From contig NZ_CP011072.1 of assembly GCF_001190925.1 (NCBI RefSeq), positions 3,038,001-3,102,000 of the forward strand: a stretch of 64,000 nucleotides of DNA. The letters run 5' to 3'. The first letter of the stretch is position 1; each line of letters opens with the position of its first letter. Made by a program: the position numbers and the translations under genes. The notes under the pieces were generated by a model. That model made no database searches. It was not told where the DNA came from and saw nothing but the letters and a program-made list of their open reading frames with translations. Positions 16,272 to 25,406 of this stretch are shown here, piece by piece. The stretch comes from Azoarcus sp. CIB (lineage in GTDB: Bacteria; Pseudomonadota; Gammaproteobacteria; Burkholderiales; Rhodocyclaceae).

Positions 16272-17399
16272 CTATTTCGCATCCCGCACCACGCGGAATC
16301 CGTTCTGTGAATGACGCACACTGGCGCCGTACTTGAAACGCGTCGAGGCCAACATGTAGTCCGCCCCGTCACGCCAGGATCCGCCGCGAATCACACGAAC
16401 CGAGCAGTTTGCGTCCTCCCATGAACGACCGTCGTCGGGTGCCCCCTTGTAGGAGTTGTGCCAGCAGTCGCTGACCCACTCCCAGACGCTTCCGTTCATG
16501 TCATGCAGGCCATACGGATTGGCCGCAAAGGAACCCACGTTGGCGGGGCCGTCCGGACGCCACGGTTCACCGCAGTCCTTGCAGTTCGCATTGCCGTTGC
16601 GCATCTGGCTGCCCCACCAATATCGCGTCGCCGTGCCGCCGCGCAACGCGTACTCCCATTCCGCCTCCGTCGGCAATCGATAGGACTTGCCGTTGCTCTT
16701 GCTCAACCACTGGACGTATTGCCGCGCGTCATCCCAGCTCAGGTCGCGCACCGGCGCATTCTTCACGCTGTTCGCCTCGCTGCCCAGGCGCGGGCATGCG
16801 CCCGCATCGACGCAGGCGCTCCATTGCTCGTTGGTGACTTCGTATTTCCCGATCGCAAAGGGTTGCGCGATCGATACCCGATGCGCCGGCCGTTCCGTCG
16901 GATCGTCCGTGTTGCTCCCCATCACGAATTCACCCGGCGGCAGCCCCACCATGACCGGACAGGCGGGGCAATCCCTGGTTTCGCCGAGCGCGGCGACGGC
17001 GCCCGCGGATACCGCCGCTGCCGGCGCAGCCGATGGCGCGGGGCGCGGGCGCTCGGGCGCGGCTGGTGCCGCCGGGCGCGCCCGCTCGGCAGCAGGTGGT
17101 GGAGCGGGAGCGGGCGCAGGTGCGCGCGGCGCCGGCGCCACCACCTTGGGCGATGGCGTCTCGACCTTCGGTGCCGCGGCGCGCAGCCGCTCGATGCGCG
17201 CCCGGGCGAGCGCCGCGAAACGTCCGTTCGGGTACGCCTTCAGGTAGGCCTCGTAGTCGCTGGCGTGCTGGCTGTCCTTCACCGAATCCCAGAACGTGAG
17301 TTCGTATTGCTCGGCGCTGTCCTTCGGCAGGACCCCGGCCTGGACACCCGCCGAAGCGCACGCCCCCAACACCGCAACGATGAGAAGATTTCGCCACAC
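16272..17399 (-). CDS. Secreted formylglycine-generating-enzyme (SUMF1/FGE-sulfatase) domain protein
   Basis: From the GTG at 17399 this is a 375-residue protein with a signal peptide ([21 protein letters not shown]). A short helical region with [22 protein letters not shown] follows, then a Pro/Ala-rich linker and a C-terminal FGE-sulfatase domain (about 165-373). Family motifs are [41 protein letters not shown] and RVIRGGSW. Many such domains are non-catalytic or modify proteins and occur beside Ser/Thr kinases. An ATG at 17453 would add 18 basic residues and remains possible. The gene converges on the kinase gene with a 24-bp gap, so the two are probably functionally linked, but the role in secretion is unknown. 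Confidence 0.85.
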   Translation of the reverse strand: MWRNLLIVAVLGACASAGVQAGVLPKDSAEQYELTFWDSVKDSQHASDYEAYLKAYPNGRFAALARARIERLRAAAPKVETPSPKVVAPAPRAPAPAPAPPPAAERARPAAPAAPERPRPAPSAAPAAAVSAGAVAALGETRDCPACPVMVGLPPGEFVMGSNTDDPTERPAHRVSIAQPFAIGKYEVTNEQWSACVDAGACPRLGSEANSVKNAPVRDLSWDDARQYVQWLSKSNGKSYRLPTEAEWEYALRGGTATRYWWGSQMRNGNANCKDCGEPWRPDGPANVGSFAANPYGLHDMNGSVWEWVSDCWHNSYKGAPDDGRSWEDANCSVRVIRGGSWRDGADYMLASTRFKYGASVRHSQNGFRVVRDAK

Positions 17400-17633
17400 G
17401 TCCGCACCCCGTTTGCTTTTTAGTTGAGCGTACGGCCTCCCCCGGAATCGCATCTTTCCGGCGCCGCTGGCGCCTTCGACGAGCCCCATCGGGCGGTCGC
17501 GCGGGGGAAGAAGACATAGCCGAACCGTGCAGCTTTCGCACGGGATTTCGACCGGCGCGGTCGGGCCATATCTCAATCCATTATATGTATCTTTCCGCCA
17601 AGTTCCGTCCTAATGTGTAGTGAGAATCAGTTC

Positions 17634-17649
17634 TGGCCGGTCGGACGCA
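17634..17649 (+). promoter_or_regulatory. Possible -24/-12 element upstream of the DUF4399 pair
   Basis: The plus strand reads TGGCCGGTCGGACGCA with exact GG-N10-GC spacing, TGGC at -24 and GC at -12, about 57 bp before the chosen ATG. The match is weaker than that at 13745-13760 and could be coincidental. Confidence 0.3.
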
Positions 17650-17705
17650 TCCTGCGATCGCGTCCGTGTATGTGCATCGGATTCATGGCAGGGAGGGCGC
17701 GCAGC

Positions 17706-18128
17706 ATGTTGCGAGAAATCACTCTTGCCGCGCTGACGACGGCAACTCTGACACTTGCGCCCGCGATCTCGGCGGGAACCCCCTCACCGCCGAACGCCGA
17801 GGCCTACATCCTGTGGCCACCCGACGGAGCGGTCATCGTCGGGGGCAAGCTCTGGGTGCGGATGGGCCTGCGCAACATGGGTGTTGCGCCGAAAGGCGTC
17901 GAGATGCCCAATGTCGGCCACCATCACCTGCTCATCGACACGGAATTGACGACCGAGGGCGAGATTCCGTCCGACCGGAATCACCTTCATTTCGGCGCCG
18001 GCGAGACCGAGGCGCGCATCGAACTGCCGCCGGGAAAGCACACGCTGCAGATGCTCCTGGGCGATCACAGGCACGTCCCGCACGAGCCGCCGGTGCATTC
18101 GAAAAAGATCACGATCACCGTGCGTTGA
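17706..18128 (+). CDS. DUF4399-type periplasmic protein, copy 1
   Basis: This 140-residue protein has a signal peptide (MLREITLAALTTATLTLAPA then ISAG) and a small beta-rich domain. The domain carries the conserved GHHHLLIDTEL motif, SDRNHLHFGAGETEA, a GKHTLQMLLGDHRHVPH stretch and C-terminal VHSKKITITVR. This matches the DUF4399 family, whose His-rich pattern suggests metal binding; no function is established as far as I know. The start at 17706 has GGGAGGG upstream and gives exactly the same length as the paralogue that follows after 70 bp. An in-frame ATG further upstream would destroy the signal peptide. The proteins differ mainly at the N-terminus and in the linker. Confidence 0.85.
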   Translation: MLREITLAALTTATLTLAPAISAGTPSPPNAEAYILWPPDGAVIVGGKLWVRMGLRNMGVAPKGVEMPNVGHHHLLIDTELTTEGEIPSDRNHLHFGAGETEARIELPPGKHTLQMLLGDHRHVPHEPPVHSKKITITVR

Positions 18129-18198
18129 ACAGGCGGCCCAACCACGTCGCGGCAGCTTAGGTTTCAACATCACGCAGTAAGGAACTGGGAGCGAATCC

Positions 18199-18621
18199 AT
18201 GTACAAGCCGTTCGTTGCCGCCATCGCGGCCTTGCTGCTATCGGATTTCGCGCTCGCCGGCAGCACGCCCGCCCCGGCGAATGCTTATCTTTACATCGGC
18301 TGGCCGGTCGACGGCCAGGTCATGCCGGCCGGAAAACCGTTCAAGGTGTGGTTCGGGCTGCGCAACATGGGTGTTGCGCCGAAAGGCGTCGTATTCCCCA
18401 ATACGGGCCACCACCACCTGCTGATCGACACGGAGCTGCCAGCGGCGGACCAGGAAATCCCATCGGACCGGAACCACCTGCATTTCGGCTCGGGTGAGAC
18501 CGAGGCCATGGTGGAACTGGCGCCGGGCAAGCACACGCTGCAGTTGTTGATGGGCGACGACAAGCACGTTCCCCACAACCCTCCGGTTCACTCGAAGAAG
18601 ATCTCGATCACCGTGCGGTGA
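18199..18621 (+). CDS. DUF4399-type periplasmic protein, copy 2
   Basis: This 140-residue paralogue of the upstream gene has a signal peptide ending DFALAG and the same GHHHLLIDTEL, SDRNHLHFGSGETEA, KHVPHNPPVHSKK and SITVR motifs. A 34-nt run (17868-17901 and 18358-18391) is identical between the copies, suggesting recent duplication or gene conversion. It probably forms an operon with copy 1. The conserved His cluster suggests a metal or small-ligand site (inference). The relation to the peptide system is only by proximity. Confidence 0.87.
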   Translation: MYKPFVAAIAALLLSDFALAGSTPAPANAYLYIGWPVDGQVMPAGKPFKVWFGLRNMGVAPKGVVFPNTGHHHLLIDTELPAADQEIPSDRNHLHFGSGETEAMVELAPGKHTLQLLMGDDKHVPHNPPVHSKKISITVR

Positions 18622-18631
18622 GGGATTCTCC

Positions 18632-20422
18632 TCAGAAAGCAGCCGCATCGAACGCGGCCACCGCCCCCCCTGCCTCGCGCACCGTGCGGCCGTACGCTGC
18701 GGCCTGCGGCGCGGAACTCGCCATATAGAAACGCGCAAGGTCGATGAGACTCGCGTGATAGCACGCATCGCCCTCCCCGGCAGCCATCCTGCGTCGTGCC
18801 GCGAGCGCCATACGCGCCATCTGCCAGCTCCCGCAGACGGTGCCGAGCAGGTGCAGGAAAGGCACCGCGCCGGCGAGGACGTCGCCGAATCGATCCTTCC
18901 CGGTCGCAAGCAGCCAGTGGGTCGTCTCGTTGAGCGAGGCGATGTTTTCGGCGAGCGCGTCGGCGATGGCGCCGAATCCCGCCTCGCCCCGCAAGCTCGT
19001 GACGGTCTCGCGCAACTCGGCGATCAGCTCGAACAGCGTCTCGCCGCCTTCGCGCAGGATCTTGCGGCCGACCAGGTCGTTCGCCTGGATGCCGGTCGTG
19101 CCCTCGTAGATCGTGATGATGCGCGAATCGCGCGCGAACTGCGCGATGCCGGTCTCCTCGACGAAGCCCATGCCGCCGAACACCTGGATCGCGTCCCAGC
19201 AGGCCTGCTGGCCGACCTCGGTGCACCAGCCCTTCGCGACCGGCATCAGCAGGTCGACGTAGCGCTGCGCCTTGCCCGCGACCGCCGCGTCCGGGTGATG
19301 GTGGGCGGTGTCGAACCACGCCGCCGCCGTATACAGCAGCGCACGCATCGCCATCACCCGCGCGCGCAGGGACAGCAGCATGCGCTTGACGTCGGGATGG
19401 CACAGGATGGGCTTGCCGGCCTCGCCGGTGATCGCGTCGCGCCCCTGCACGCGTTCGCGCGCATAGGCGAGCGCCATCTGGTAGGCGCGCTCGGCAAGGC
19501 CCGCGCCTTGCACACCGACGCCGAAGCGGGCCTCGTTCATCATGATGAACATGGTTTCCAGCCCGCGATTCGGCTCGCCGACCAGCCAGCCGACCGCCCC
19601 GCCCGCATCGCCGTAGCTCATCGTGCACGTCGGGCTGCCGTGGATGCCCATCTTGTGCTCGATCGAAATGCAACGCACGTCGTTCTTGGCGCCGGGCCTG
19701 CCGTCGGCGTCGAGCAGGTATTTCGGCACCAGGAACAGCGACAGCCCCTTCACGCCCGCCGGCGCATCCGGCAGGCGGGCGAGCACGAGGTGGACGATGT
19801 TTTCCGTCAGCTCGTGCTCACCCCAGGAGATGAAGATCTTCTGGCCGAAGACACGGTACGTGCCGTCCGCCACCGGCTCGGCGCGGGCGCGCGTCGCCGC
19901 GAGGTCGGAACCCGCCTGCGGTTCGGTGAGGTTCATGGTGCTGCCCCACTCGCCGCTCACGACCTTGGGCAGCCAGGTCTGCTTCAGTGCGTCGCTCGCG
20001 GCGATGCGCAGCGCTTCGGCCTGGCTCACGTTGAGCTGCGGCAGCATCGTGAAGGCCATGTTGGTGGAGAACCACATTTCCCACACGGGCGTGGACACCA
20101 GCTTGGGTAGCCCCTGCCCGCCGTGCTCGACCGGCAGCGACAGCCCGATCCAACCGGCCTCGACGTACTGTTGCCACGCCTCCTTCCAGCCGTCCGGGGT
20201 CGTCACGCGCCCGTCCACCTCCAGCCGGCAGCCCTGCAGATCGCCGGCACGGTTGATCGGTGCGAGCACGCCGGCGGCGAACTTGCCCGCCTCCTCCAGG
20301 ATCGCCTCGACGACGTCGGGCGTCGCCTCCTCGCAGCCCGGCAGCGCGGTGACGGCGTCGAGCCCCGCGAGCTCACGCAGGATGAAGTGCATGTCGCGCA
20401 AGGGCGCGGCGTAGTCGGTCAT
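18632..20422 (-). CDS. Acyl-CoA dehydrogenase (long DmdC-like subfamily)
   Basis: A 596-residue FAD-dependent acyl-CoA dehydrogenase that would introduce the alpha,beta double bond into an acyl-CoA. It shows the N-terminal helical domain, the middle domain with MNLTEPQAGSDLAATR and the FAD/substrate loop FGQKIFISWGEHE, and the C-terminal domain with VFGGMGFVEETGIAQFARDS and IYEGTTGIQANDLVGRK. A further about 120-residue C-terminal extension is typical of the 3-methylmercaptopropionyl-CoA dehydrogenase-like group. It is the last gene of the catabolic operon, so the substrate is probably the arylpropionyl- or acyl-CoA formed by the ligase at 23516 (inference). The gene converges on the DUF4399 pair with only 10 bp between stops. 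Confidence 0.93.
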   Translation of the reverse strand: MTDYAAPLRDMHFILRELAGLDAVTALPGCEEATPDVVEAILEEAGKFAAGVLAPINRAGDLQGCRLEVDGRVTTPDGWKEAWQQYVEAGWIGLSLPVEHGGQGLPKLVSTPVWEMWFSTNMAFTMLPQLNVSQAEALRIAASDALKQTWLPKVVSGEWGSTMNLTEPQAGSDLAATRARAEPVADGTYRVFGQKIFISWGEHELTENIVHLVLARLPDAPAGVKGLSLFLVPKYLLDADGRPGAKNDVRCISIEHKMGIHGSPTCTMSYGDAGGAVGWLVGEPNRGLETMFIMMNEARFGVGVQGAGLAERAYQMALAYARERVQGRDAITGEAGKPILCHPDVKRMLLSLRARVMAMRALLYTAAAWFDTAHHHPDAAVAGKAQRYVDLLMPVAKGWCTEVGQQACWDAIQVFGGMGFVEETGIAQFARDSRIITIYEGTTGIQANDLVGRKILREGGETLFELIAELRETVTSLRGEAGFGAIADALAENIASLNETTHWLLATGKDRFGDVLAGAVPFLHLLGTVCGSWQMARMALAARRRMAAGEGDACYHASLIDLARFYMASSAPQAAAYGRTVREAGGAVAAFDAAAF

Positions 20423-20445
20423 GCTTCAGTCTCCGGATGCATCTC

Positions 20446-20476
20446 GTAGGGCGGGAGGAGCGAAGCGCATCCCGCC
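20446..20476 (+). repeat. REP-like hairpin repeat, copy 1
   Basis: GTAGGGCGGGAGGAGCGAAG plus CGCATCCCGCC forms a hairpin through GGCGGGA and TCCCGCC. It lies between the dehydrogenase start and the SDR stop. Related copies are at 21342-21374 and 21409-21439. Such dispersed intergenic repeats are common in this group of bacteria. Confidence 0.7.
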
Positions 20477-20550
20477 ACACAACAGTCCAGCAACCCCAGT
20501 CGCCAGCTTCATTGGAACACTCAACCCGCGACTCGATGGTTCATGCGATT

Positions 20551-21318
20551 TCAGCGCGGTGCGAGCCGGATCGCCCCATCCAGCCGGATCGTCTCGCCGT
20601 TGAGCATCGCATTCTCGACGATGGAGCGCGCAAGTTGCGCATACTCGGCCGGCTCGCCCAGCCGCGGCGGGAAGGGCACGGACTCTCCGAGCGACTTCTG
20701 CACGTCCTCGGGCAGCCCTTTCATCATCGGCGTCAGGAACAGGCCCGGCGCGATCGTCACGACACGGATGCCGAAACGCGCCAGTTCGCGCGCGATCGGC
20801 AGGGTCATCGACACGATGCCGCCCTTCGACGCCGCGTAGCCGGCCTGCCCGATCTGACCGTCGTAGGCCGCGACCGATGCGGTGTTGATGATCACGCCAC
20901 GCTCGCCGCCGGCGTTCGCCGCGCCCTTCGCCATCGCGTCGGAGGCGATGCGGATCATGTTGAAGGTGCCGACGAGGTTGATGTTCACGATGCGGCTGAA
21001 GGCGTCGAGCGGATGCGGGCCATCCTTGCCCAGCACCTTCGCGGCCGTGCCGATGCCGGCGCAGTTGATGAGCCCCTGCAGCGCGCCGAAGCGTGACACG
21101 GCGAGTTCCACGCAGCCGCGCGCGTCGGTCTCGGAGGAGACGTCGGTGCGATGGAAGGCCGCGCGCGCGCCGAGTTCGTCGGCGAGCTTCTCGCCTGCCG
21201 CGGCGTTGAGGTCGGCGATGACCACGTTGGCGCCGGCGGCGTGGAAGGCGCGCGCGGTCGCTTCACCGAGGCCGGAAGCGCCGCCGGTGACGATGAAGGT
21301 GCTGTTTTCGAGTTGCAT
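20551..21318 (-). CDS. Short-chain dehydrogenase (3-hydroxyacyl-CoA dehydrogenase-like, HSD10 type)
   Basis: This 255-residue classical SDR has the NAD-binding [10 protein letters not shown] motif, an Asp in VIADLNAA that indicates NAD preference, NCAGIG, and the catalytic Ser-Tyr-Lys set in [21 protein letters not shown]. It most resembles type II 3-hydroxyacyl-CoA dehydrogenases, which oxidise the 3-hydroxyacyl-CoA made by enoyl-CoA hydratase. Its place between thiolase and acyl-CoA dehydrogenase genes fits the third step of beta-oxidation. The start at 21318 ([13 protein letters not shown]) places the Rossmann motif correctly; a longer frame upstream runs into the REP-like repeat and is unlikely. 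Confidence 0.92.
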   Translation of the reverse strand: MQLENSTFIVTGGASGLGEATARAFHAAGANVVIADLNAAAGEKLADELGARAAFHRTDVSSETDARGCVELAVSRFGALQGLINCAGIGTAAKVLGKDGPHPLDAFSRIVNINLVGTFNMIRIASDAMAKGAANAGGERGVIINTASVAAYDGQIGQAGYAASKGGIVSMTLPIARELARFGIRVVTIAPGLFLTPMMKGLPEDVQKSLGESVPFPPRLGEPAEYAQLARSIVENAMLNGETIRLDGAIRLAPR

Positions 21319-21341
21319 GCAATAGTCCCTGATTCGCTTTC

Positions 21342-21374
21342 GTAGGGCGGGAGGAGCCGAAGGCGTATCCCGCC
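21342..21374 (+). repeat. REP-like hairpin repeat, copy 2
   Basis: A slightly longer variant of the 20446-20476 unit (GAGGAGCCGAAGGCGTATCC centre), located 24 bp upstream of the SDR start. With the inverted copy at 21409-21439 it forms a large potential stem. Confidence 0.65.
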
Positions 21375-21408
21375 AGTTCAACCGTGCTCGCCGGTACAAC
21401 CGCTGTAT

Positions 21409-21439
21409 GGCGGGATGCGCTTCGCTCCTCCCGCCCTAC
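21409..21439 (-). repeat. REP-like hairpin repeat, copy 3 (contains the thiolase stop codon)
   Basis: This is the same 31-nt unit as copy 1, on the minus strand. The TAG at its start (GTAGGGCGGG) is the thiolase stop codon (21438-21436), so the repeat is fused to the 3' end of the gene. Confidence 0.7.
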
Positions 21440-22698
21440 GCGTTGCCGTTCTCGACGACGATCGCCACGCCCTGCCCGCCGCCGCAGCAGGCCGACGACA
21501 CACCGAACTGCAGCCCGGCCTCGCGCAGCTCGCGCGCCACCGTCGTCGTCAGGCGCACGCCCGACGCGCCGAGCGGATGCCCGATCGCGATCGCGCCGCC
21601 ATGCACGTTGGTCTTGTCGCGGTCGAGCCCGAGCTCCCGCTCGCACGCGAGATACTGCGCGCCGAAGGCCTCGTTGATCTCGACGCGCCCCAGATCGCCC
21701 ACTTTCAGCCCGGCCCGTGCCGCGGCCACGCGGATCGACGGCGCCGGCCCGATGCCCATGATCTCCGGCGGCACCGCGACCGACGCGCCGGCGACGATGC
21801 GCGCCAGCGGCTTCACGCCGTGTGCCCGCACCCAGTCGCCGTGCGCGACGATCACCGCCGCCGCGCCGTCGACGATCGCCGAGCTGTTGCCGCCGGTCTG
21901 CACGCCGCCGAATGCCGGCTTCAGTTTCTGCAGGGTTTCCAGCGAGGTCGGACGCACGTGGCCGTCGCGATCCACGCACTCGACGCGGTCGGCGAGCTTC
22001 AGCGCGCGCGGGTTGTAGCCCGGAAGCACCCAGTTGGAATTGACGACCGACGCGACCTCGCCGGCGAAATACCCCGAATCCCACGCCGCACACGCGCGTG
22101 CGAAGCTCTGCGCGGCGAAGTGGTCGACCTCTTCGCGCGAGATGCCGTAGCGCTTGGCGAGATTCTCGGCGGTGTCGCCCATGCTGTCGCCCGGTGCGGT
22201 GTCCTTGGTCGCCTCCCACAGGAAGTCGCGGAAGTCGAGCTGCCCCATGCGGAAGCCCGCGCGGTGCGTGTAGGCGGCGATCGGGTTGCGCGACATCGAC
22301 TCGGTGCCCACGCACAGCGCGACCTTCGCCTTGCCCAGCGTGATCTGGTCGGCGGCGGCGAGGATGGTCTCGAAGCCGGTGCCGCACAGTCGCTGCACCA
22401 GCAGCGCCGGCACGGCCGGATTCACGCCCGCATACAGGCCGATGTGGCGCGGCAGGAAATAGGCATCGAAGCTCGCCTGCGCCATGTTGCCGGCGACGAT
22501 CGCATCGACCTCGCCCGCGGGGATGCCGCTGCGCTCGAACAGCGCGCGCGCGGCGAAGATGCCCAGGTCGGTCGGCGACACGTCGCGCAGCGGGCCGTTG
22601 TAGTCGGCAAACGGCGTGCGCTGCCCCGCCACCAGCCAGATGTCGTCGTAGGCGCGCGCTTGCGCCGCGGCTTCGGATGCTGCGTAAGGATTCGTCAT
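21436..22698 (-). CDS. Acetyl-CoA acyltransferase (thiolase)
   Basis: A 420-residue thiolase that cleaves 3-oxoacyl-CoA with CoA to release acetyl-CoA. The nucleophilic Cys105 is in VQRLCGTGFE; the other active-site blocks are INEAFGAQ, AIAIGHPLGASG and the C-terminal SACCGGGQG. The gene starts in a 4-bp ATGA overlap with the stop of the enoyl-CoA hydratase gene, indicating coupled translation, and it ends inside a REP-like repeat. It provides the last beta-oxidation step of the cluster. The degradative rather than biosynthetic role is inferred from context. Confidence 0.94.
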   Translation of the reverse strand: MTNPYAASEAAAQARAYDDIWLVAGQRTPFADYNGPLRDVSPTDLGIFAARALFERSGIPAGEVDAIVAGNMAQASFDAYFLPRHIGLYAGVNPAVPALLVQRLCGTGFETILAAADQITLGKAKVALCVGTESMSRNPIAAYTHRAGFRMGQLDFRDFLWEATKDTAPGDSMGDTAENLAKRYGISREEVDHFAAQSFARACAAWDSGYFAGEVASVVNSNWVLPGYNPRALKLADRVECVDRDGHVRPTSLETLQKLKPAFGGVQTGGNSSAIVDGAAAVIVAHGDWVRAHGVKPLARIVAGASVAVPPEIMGIGPAPSIRVAAARAGLKVGDLGRVEINEAFGAQYLACERELGLDRDKTNVHGGAIAIGHPLGASGVRLTTTVARELREAGLQFGVSSACCGGGQGVAIVVENGNA

Positions 22699-23465
22699 CG
22701 CTGCGGTCCCTGTCCCTTGCGTTGCAGGAAATGCCCGATGCGCTCGGCGACTTCCGGGCTGGTCTGTGTCAGTGCGGCGGTCAGCGACTCGACGAAGAGG
22801 CCGTCGTCGCTCGCCAGGTTATCGATGCGCGCGACGGCCGTGACCATCGCCCAGTTCGCCATCGGCGCGTTCTCGGCGATGCGGCGCGCGAGCTGCTGCG
22901 CCTTCGCCAGCGCCTCGCCGGGGCCGACGAGGTAGTGCGACAGGCCGAGGCGCTGCCCCTCGTCGGATTCGAGGATGCGTCCAGTCAGCATCATTTCGCA
23001 CATGCGCCCTGCACCGATGAGCTTCGCGACGCGCACCGAAGCGCCCCCGCCGACGAAGATCCCGTGGCGCCCTTCGGGCAGCTGGTAGATCGTGTTCGGC
23101 TCCGCAACGCGTACGTGGGTCGCCGTCGCCAACTCCAGCCCGCCGCCGATCACCGCGCCGTGCAGCGCCGCGACGACCGGGATGCCGCCGTTCTGGACGC
23201 GGTCGAACACGCGGTGCCAGCTGCGCGAGTGCTGCATCACGCCGAAGGGGTCGCGGTGCTGGTGCTCCGTGAGATCCAGCCCGGCGCAGAAGTGAGCCCC
23301 CTCGCCGCCGAGGACGATGGCCCGCGTCCCTTCGGGTACGGCCGCGAAAGCGGCATCGATCGCGTTGAGCAGACCGTCGCTGATGGCGTTGCGCTTCGCA
23401 GGCCGCGCCAGCATCACCGTGTAGATGTTGTTTTCGAATGAGGTCTTAACCAGTTCTTCGCTCAT
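22695..23465 (-). CDS. Enoyl-CoA hydratase/isomerase family protein (crotonase)
   Basis: This 256-residue crotonase-fold protein has the first oxyanion-hole region HFCAGLDL, the second region VIGGGLELA, and acidic residues in LPEGRHGIFVGGGA and CEMMLTG where hydratases carry their catalytic Glu pair. It would hydrate a 2-enoyl-CoA such as cinnamoyl- or coumaroyl-CoA. The start at 23465 was chosen because MSEELVKTSF aligns with family N-termini; the frame continues upstream over the ligase gene without support. It is followed by the overlapping thiolase gene. Confidence 0.92.
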   Translation of the reverse strand: MSEELVKTSFENNIYTVMLARPAKRNAISDGLLNAIDAAFAAVPEGTRAIVLGGEGAHFCAGLDLTEHQHRDPFGVMQHSRSWHRVFDRVQNGGIPVVAALHGAVIGGGLELATATHVRVAEPNTIYQLPEGRHGIFVGGGASVRVAKLIGAGRMCEMMLTGRILESDEGQRLGLSHYLVGPGEALAKAQQLARRIAENAPMANWAMVTAVARIDNLASDDGLFVESLTAALTQTSPEVAERIGHFLQRKGQGPQR

Positions 23466-23515
23466 GGGGCGATCCTTTCCACTTGTCGTGCCGCCTTTGA
23501 CCGGGCGGCTCCGGT

Positions 23516-25384
23516 TCATGCAGTGACGACGGTCTTGTCCGGCATTTCCGCGTATAGGACCTCGACGAGATCCTTGCGCCGCGTCAGCACCGCACGCTGA
23601 TTGATGTAGCCCTTGTCGGTGATCTCGCCCGCCTCTACCGACGGCGGTTCCGCCATCAGCAGCGCGCGCGTCGGCACCGTCGAGGATCCGCCGCCGCCCT
23701 GCGCCAGCGCCGCCATGCCCAAGCGCACCCGCGCCAGCACCGCCGGATTCGTCAGCACCTGCTCGACCGGCGCATCGGCCGGCAGGCCGGGGCACAGCGA
23801 GCGGCATTCGGAGACGTTCGGGAACACGAGGAAACCGATCTCGTCGCGATCGTGTCCGGTCACGACGATGTCCTGGGCGACCGGTTTCAGGGCGTCGATG
23901 CCCTTCACGCGCAGCGAACCCACATGCACCCAGGTGCCGGTCAGCAGCTTGAAGTCCTCGCCCACGCGGCCATCGAACAGCAAACCCTGCTCCGGCTGCG
24001 CCGGATCGACGAACTCGACCGCGTCGCCGATCAGGTAGAAGCCTTCGTCATCGAAGGACTTGGCGGTGAGTTCGGGCTGTTTCCAGTACCCCGGGAACAC
24101 GTTCGGTCCGCGCACGCGCACTTCCAGCTTGTCCGCCGACGGCACGAGTTTCAGTTCGACGCCCGGCACCGGCACGCCGATCACCCCCGAGCGCACCGCC
24201 TGGAAATGGCAGTCGGTCGCGAGCGGCGCGGTCTCGGTCGAACCCCACGACGACACCATCGTGACGCGGCGGCCGGTGGATTCCTCCGAGAGGTTCTCCA
24301 GCTCCGCCCACAGGTGCTGCGGCAGCGCCGCGCCGGCGTAGAAGATCAGCTTCAGGCGTCCGAAGAAGGCCTCGCGCAGTTGCGCGTCGCGGCGCAGTTC
24401 GGGCACCAGCATGTCGTAGGCACGCGGCACGCTGAAGTAGATCGTCGGCGACACGTCCTTGAGGTTGCGCAACGTCTTGCCCAGCAGCGCCGGCACCGGC
24501 TTGCCGTCGTCGATGTAGAGGCTGCCGCCGCAACGCAGCACCATGTTCAGGTTGTGGTTGCTGCCGAAGGTGTGGCTCCACGGCAGCCAGTCCACCAGCA
24601 CCGGCGGCTCGTCCTTGAGGAAGGGCCACACCAGCTCCTTCGCGAGCTGGCTCGCGCACAGCATGCGCTGCGTGTTGATGACGGCCTTGGGCGTACCGAC
24701 CGACCCCGACGTGAACAGGAACTTGGCCGTCGTGTCCGGCGTGATGCGATCAAAGGCGCGCATCACCGCGGCTTCGTCGCCGCTTGCCTCGCCACCACTT
24801 GCCTCGATATCCGCGAACGCGATGCAACCCGCCGCCTGTCCGCTGCGCCGGCCCGCCACCACGACGCCATCGTGCAGCGGCGCGATCGCATCAATCGCCG
24901 CGGCGAATCGCGCCACGTCATCCGCATAGACGACGCCCGGCCGCATCAGCTCGATGTTGCCCTTGAGCTTGACGAAATCCTTCGACATCAGCGAGTTGCC
25001 GGTCGAGATCGCGCACGAAGGCACGCCGACATGCATCGCCGCGTACATCAGCAGCGCATGCTCGATGGAGTTGTCGGAAAGGATAACGACCGGCCGCTCC
25101 GCGGACAGGTTCTGCCCCAGCAGCCAGGTCGCGATCGCGACCACGCGCCGGCGCGCCTCGCCGTAGCTCACCCGGTCCCACTCGCCCGCCGCGTTGCGCT
25201 CGGCGAGGAAGACGCGCTCCGGCGCCACGCGCGCCCAGTGCTCCAGCCACTCGCCGACGCAGCGCGCATAGGTCTGCGGCAGCGGGATGCCCGAGCGCAG
25301 GATGCGGCTGCCGTCGGGCCGTTCTTCGACATTGACGACCGGGCGCGCGAACATCGCGTCGGTCTCGTTGATCGCAGTGCTCAT
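23516..25384 (-). CDS. AMP-forming acyl-CoA ligase, feruloyl-CoA synthetase-like
   Basis: A 622-residue ANL-superfamily ligase that activates a carboxylic acid to its CoA thioester via an acyl-adenylate. Motifs are FLFTSGSVGTPKAVINTQ (P-loop), WLPWSHTFGSNHN, the SSWGSTETAPLA adenylate-binding loop and DGRVGEDFKLLTGTWVH in the hinge. The overall pattern and length match the feruloyl-CoA synthetase/phenylpropanoid-CoA ligase family rather than fatty-acyl ligases. Being the first enzyme gene after the solute-binding protein, it should trap the imported acid. The likely substrates are cinnamate-, p-coumarate- or phenylpropionate-like acids; the exact one cannot be read from sequence. Confidence 0.9.
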   Translation of the reverse strand: MSTAINETDAMFARPVVNVEERPDGSRILRSGIPLPQTYARCVGEWLEHWARVAPERVFLAERNAAGEWDRVSYGEARRRVVAIATWLLGQNLSAERPVVILSDNSIEHALLMYAAMHVGVPSCAISTGNSLMSKDFVKLKGNIELMRPGVVYADDVARFAAAIDAIAPLHDGVVVAGRRSGQAAGCIAFADIEASGGEASGDEAAVMRAFDRITPDTTAKFLFTSGSVGTPKAVINTQRMLCASQLAKELVWPFLKDEPPVLVDWLPWSHTFGSNHNLNMVLRCGGSLYIDDGKPVPALLGKTLRNLKDVSPTIYFSVPRAYDMLVPELRRDAQLREAFFGRLKLIFYAGAALPQHLWAELENLSEESTGRRVTMVSSWGSTETAPLATDCHFQAVRSGVIGVPVPGVELKLVPSADKLEVRVRGPNVFPGYWKQPELTAKSFDDEGFYLIGDAVEFVDPAQPEQGLLFDGRVGEDFKLLTGTWVHVGSLRVKGIDALKPVAQDIVVTGHDRDEIGFLVFPNVSECRSLCPGLPADAPVEQVLTNPAVLARVRLGMAALAQGGGGSSTVPTRALLMAEPPSVEAGEITDKGYINQRAVLTRRKDLVEVLYAEMPDKTVVTA

Positions 25385-25406
25385 GAATCGTCCCCGCGTG
25401 CGCTGC

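Noticed and set aside
17580-17585. TATAAT box as promoter of the FGE-domain gene
   Set aside because: The -10 hexamer on the minus strand is perfect, but no acceptable -35 lies 16-18 bp upstream and there is no extended -10.
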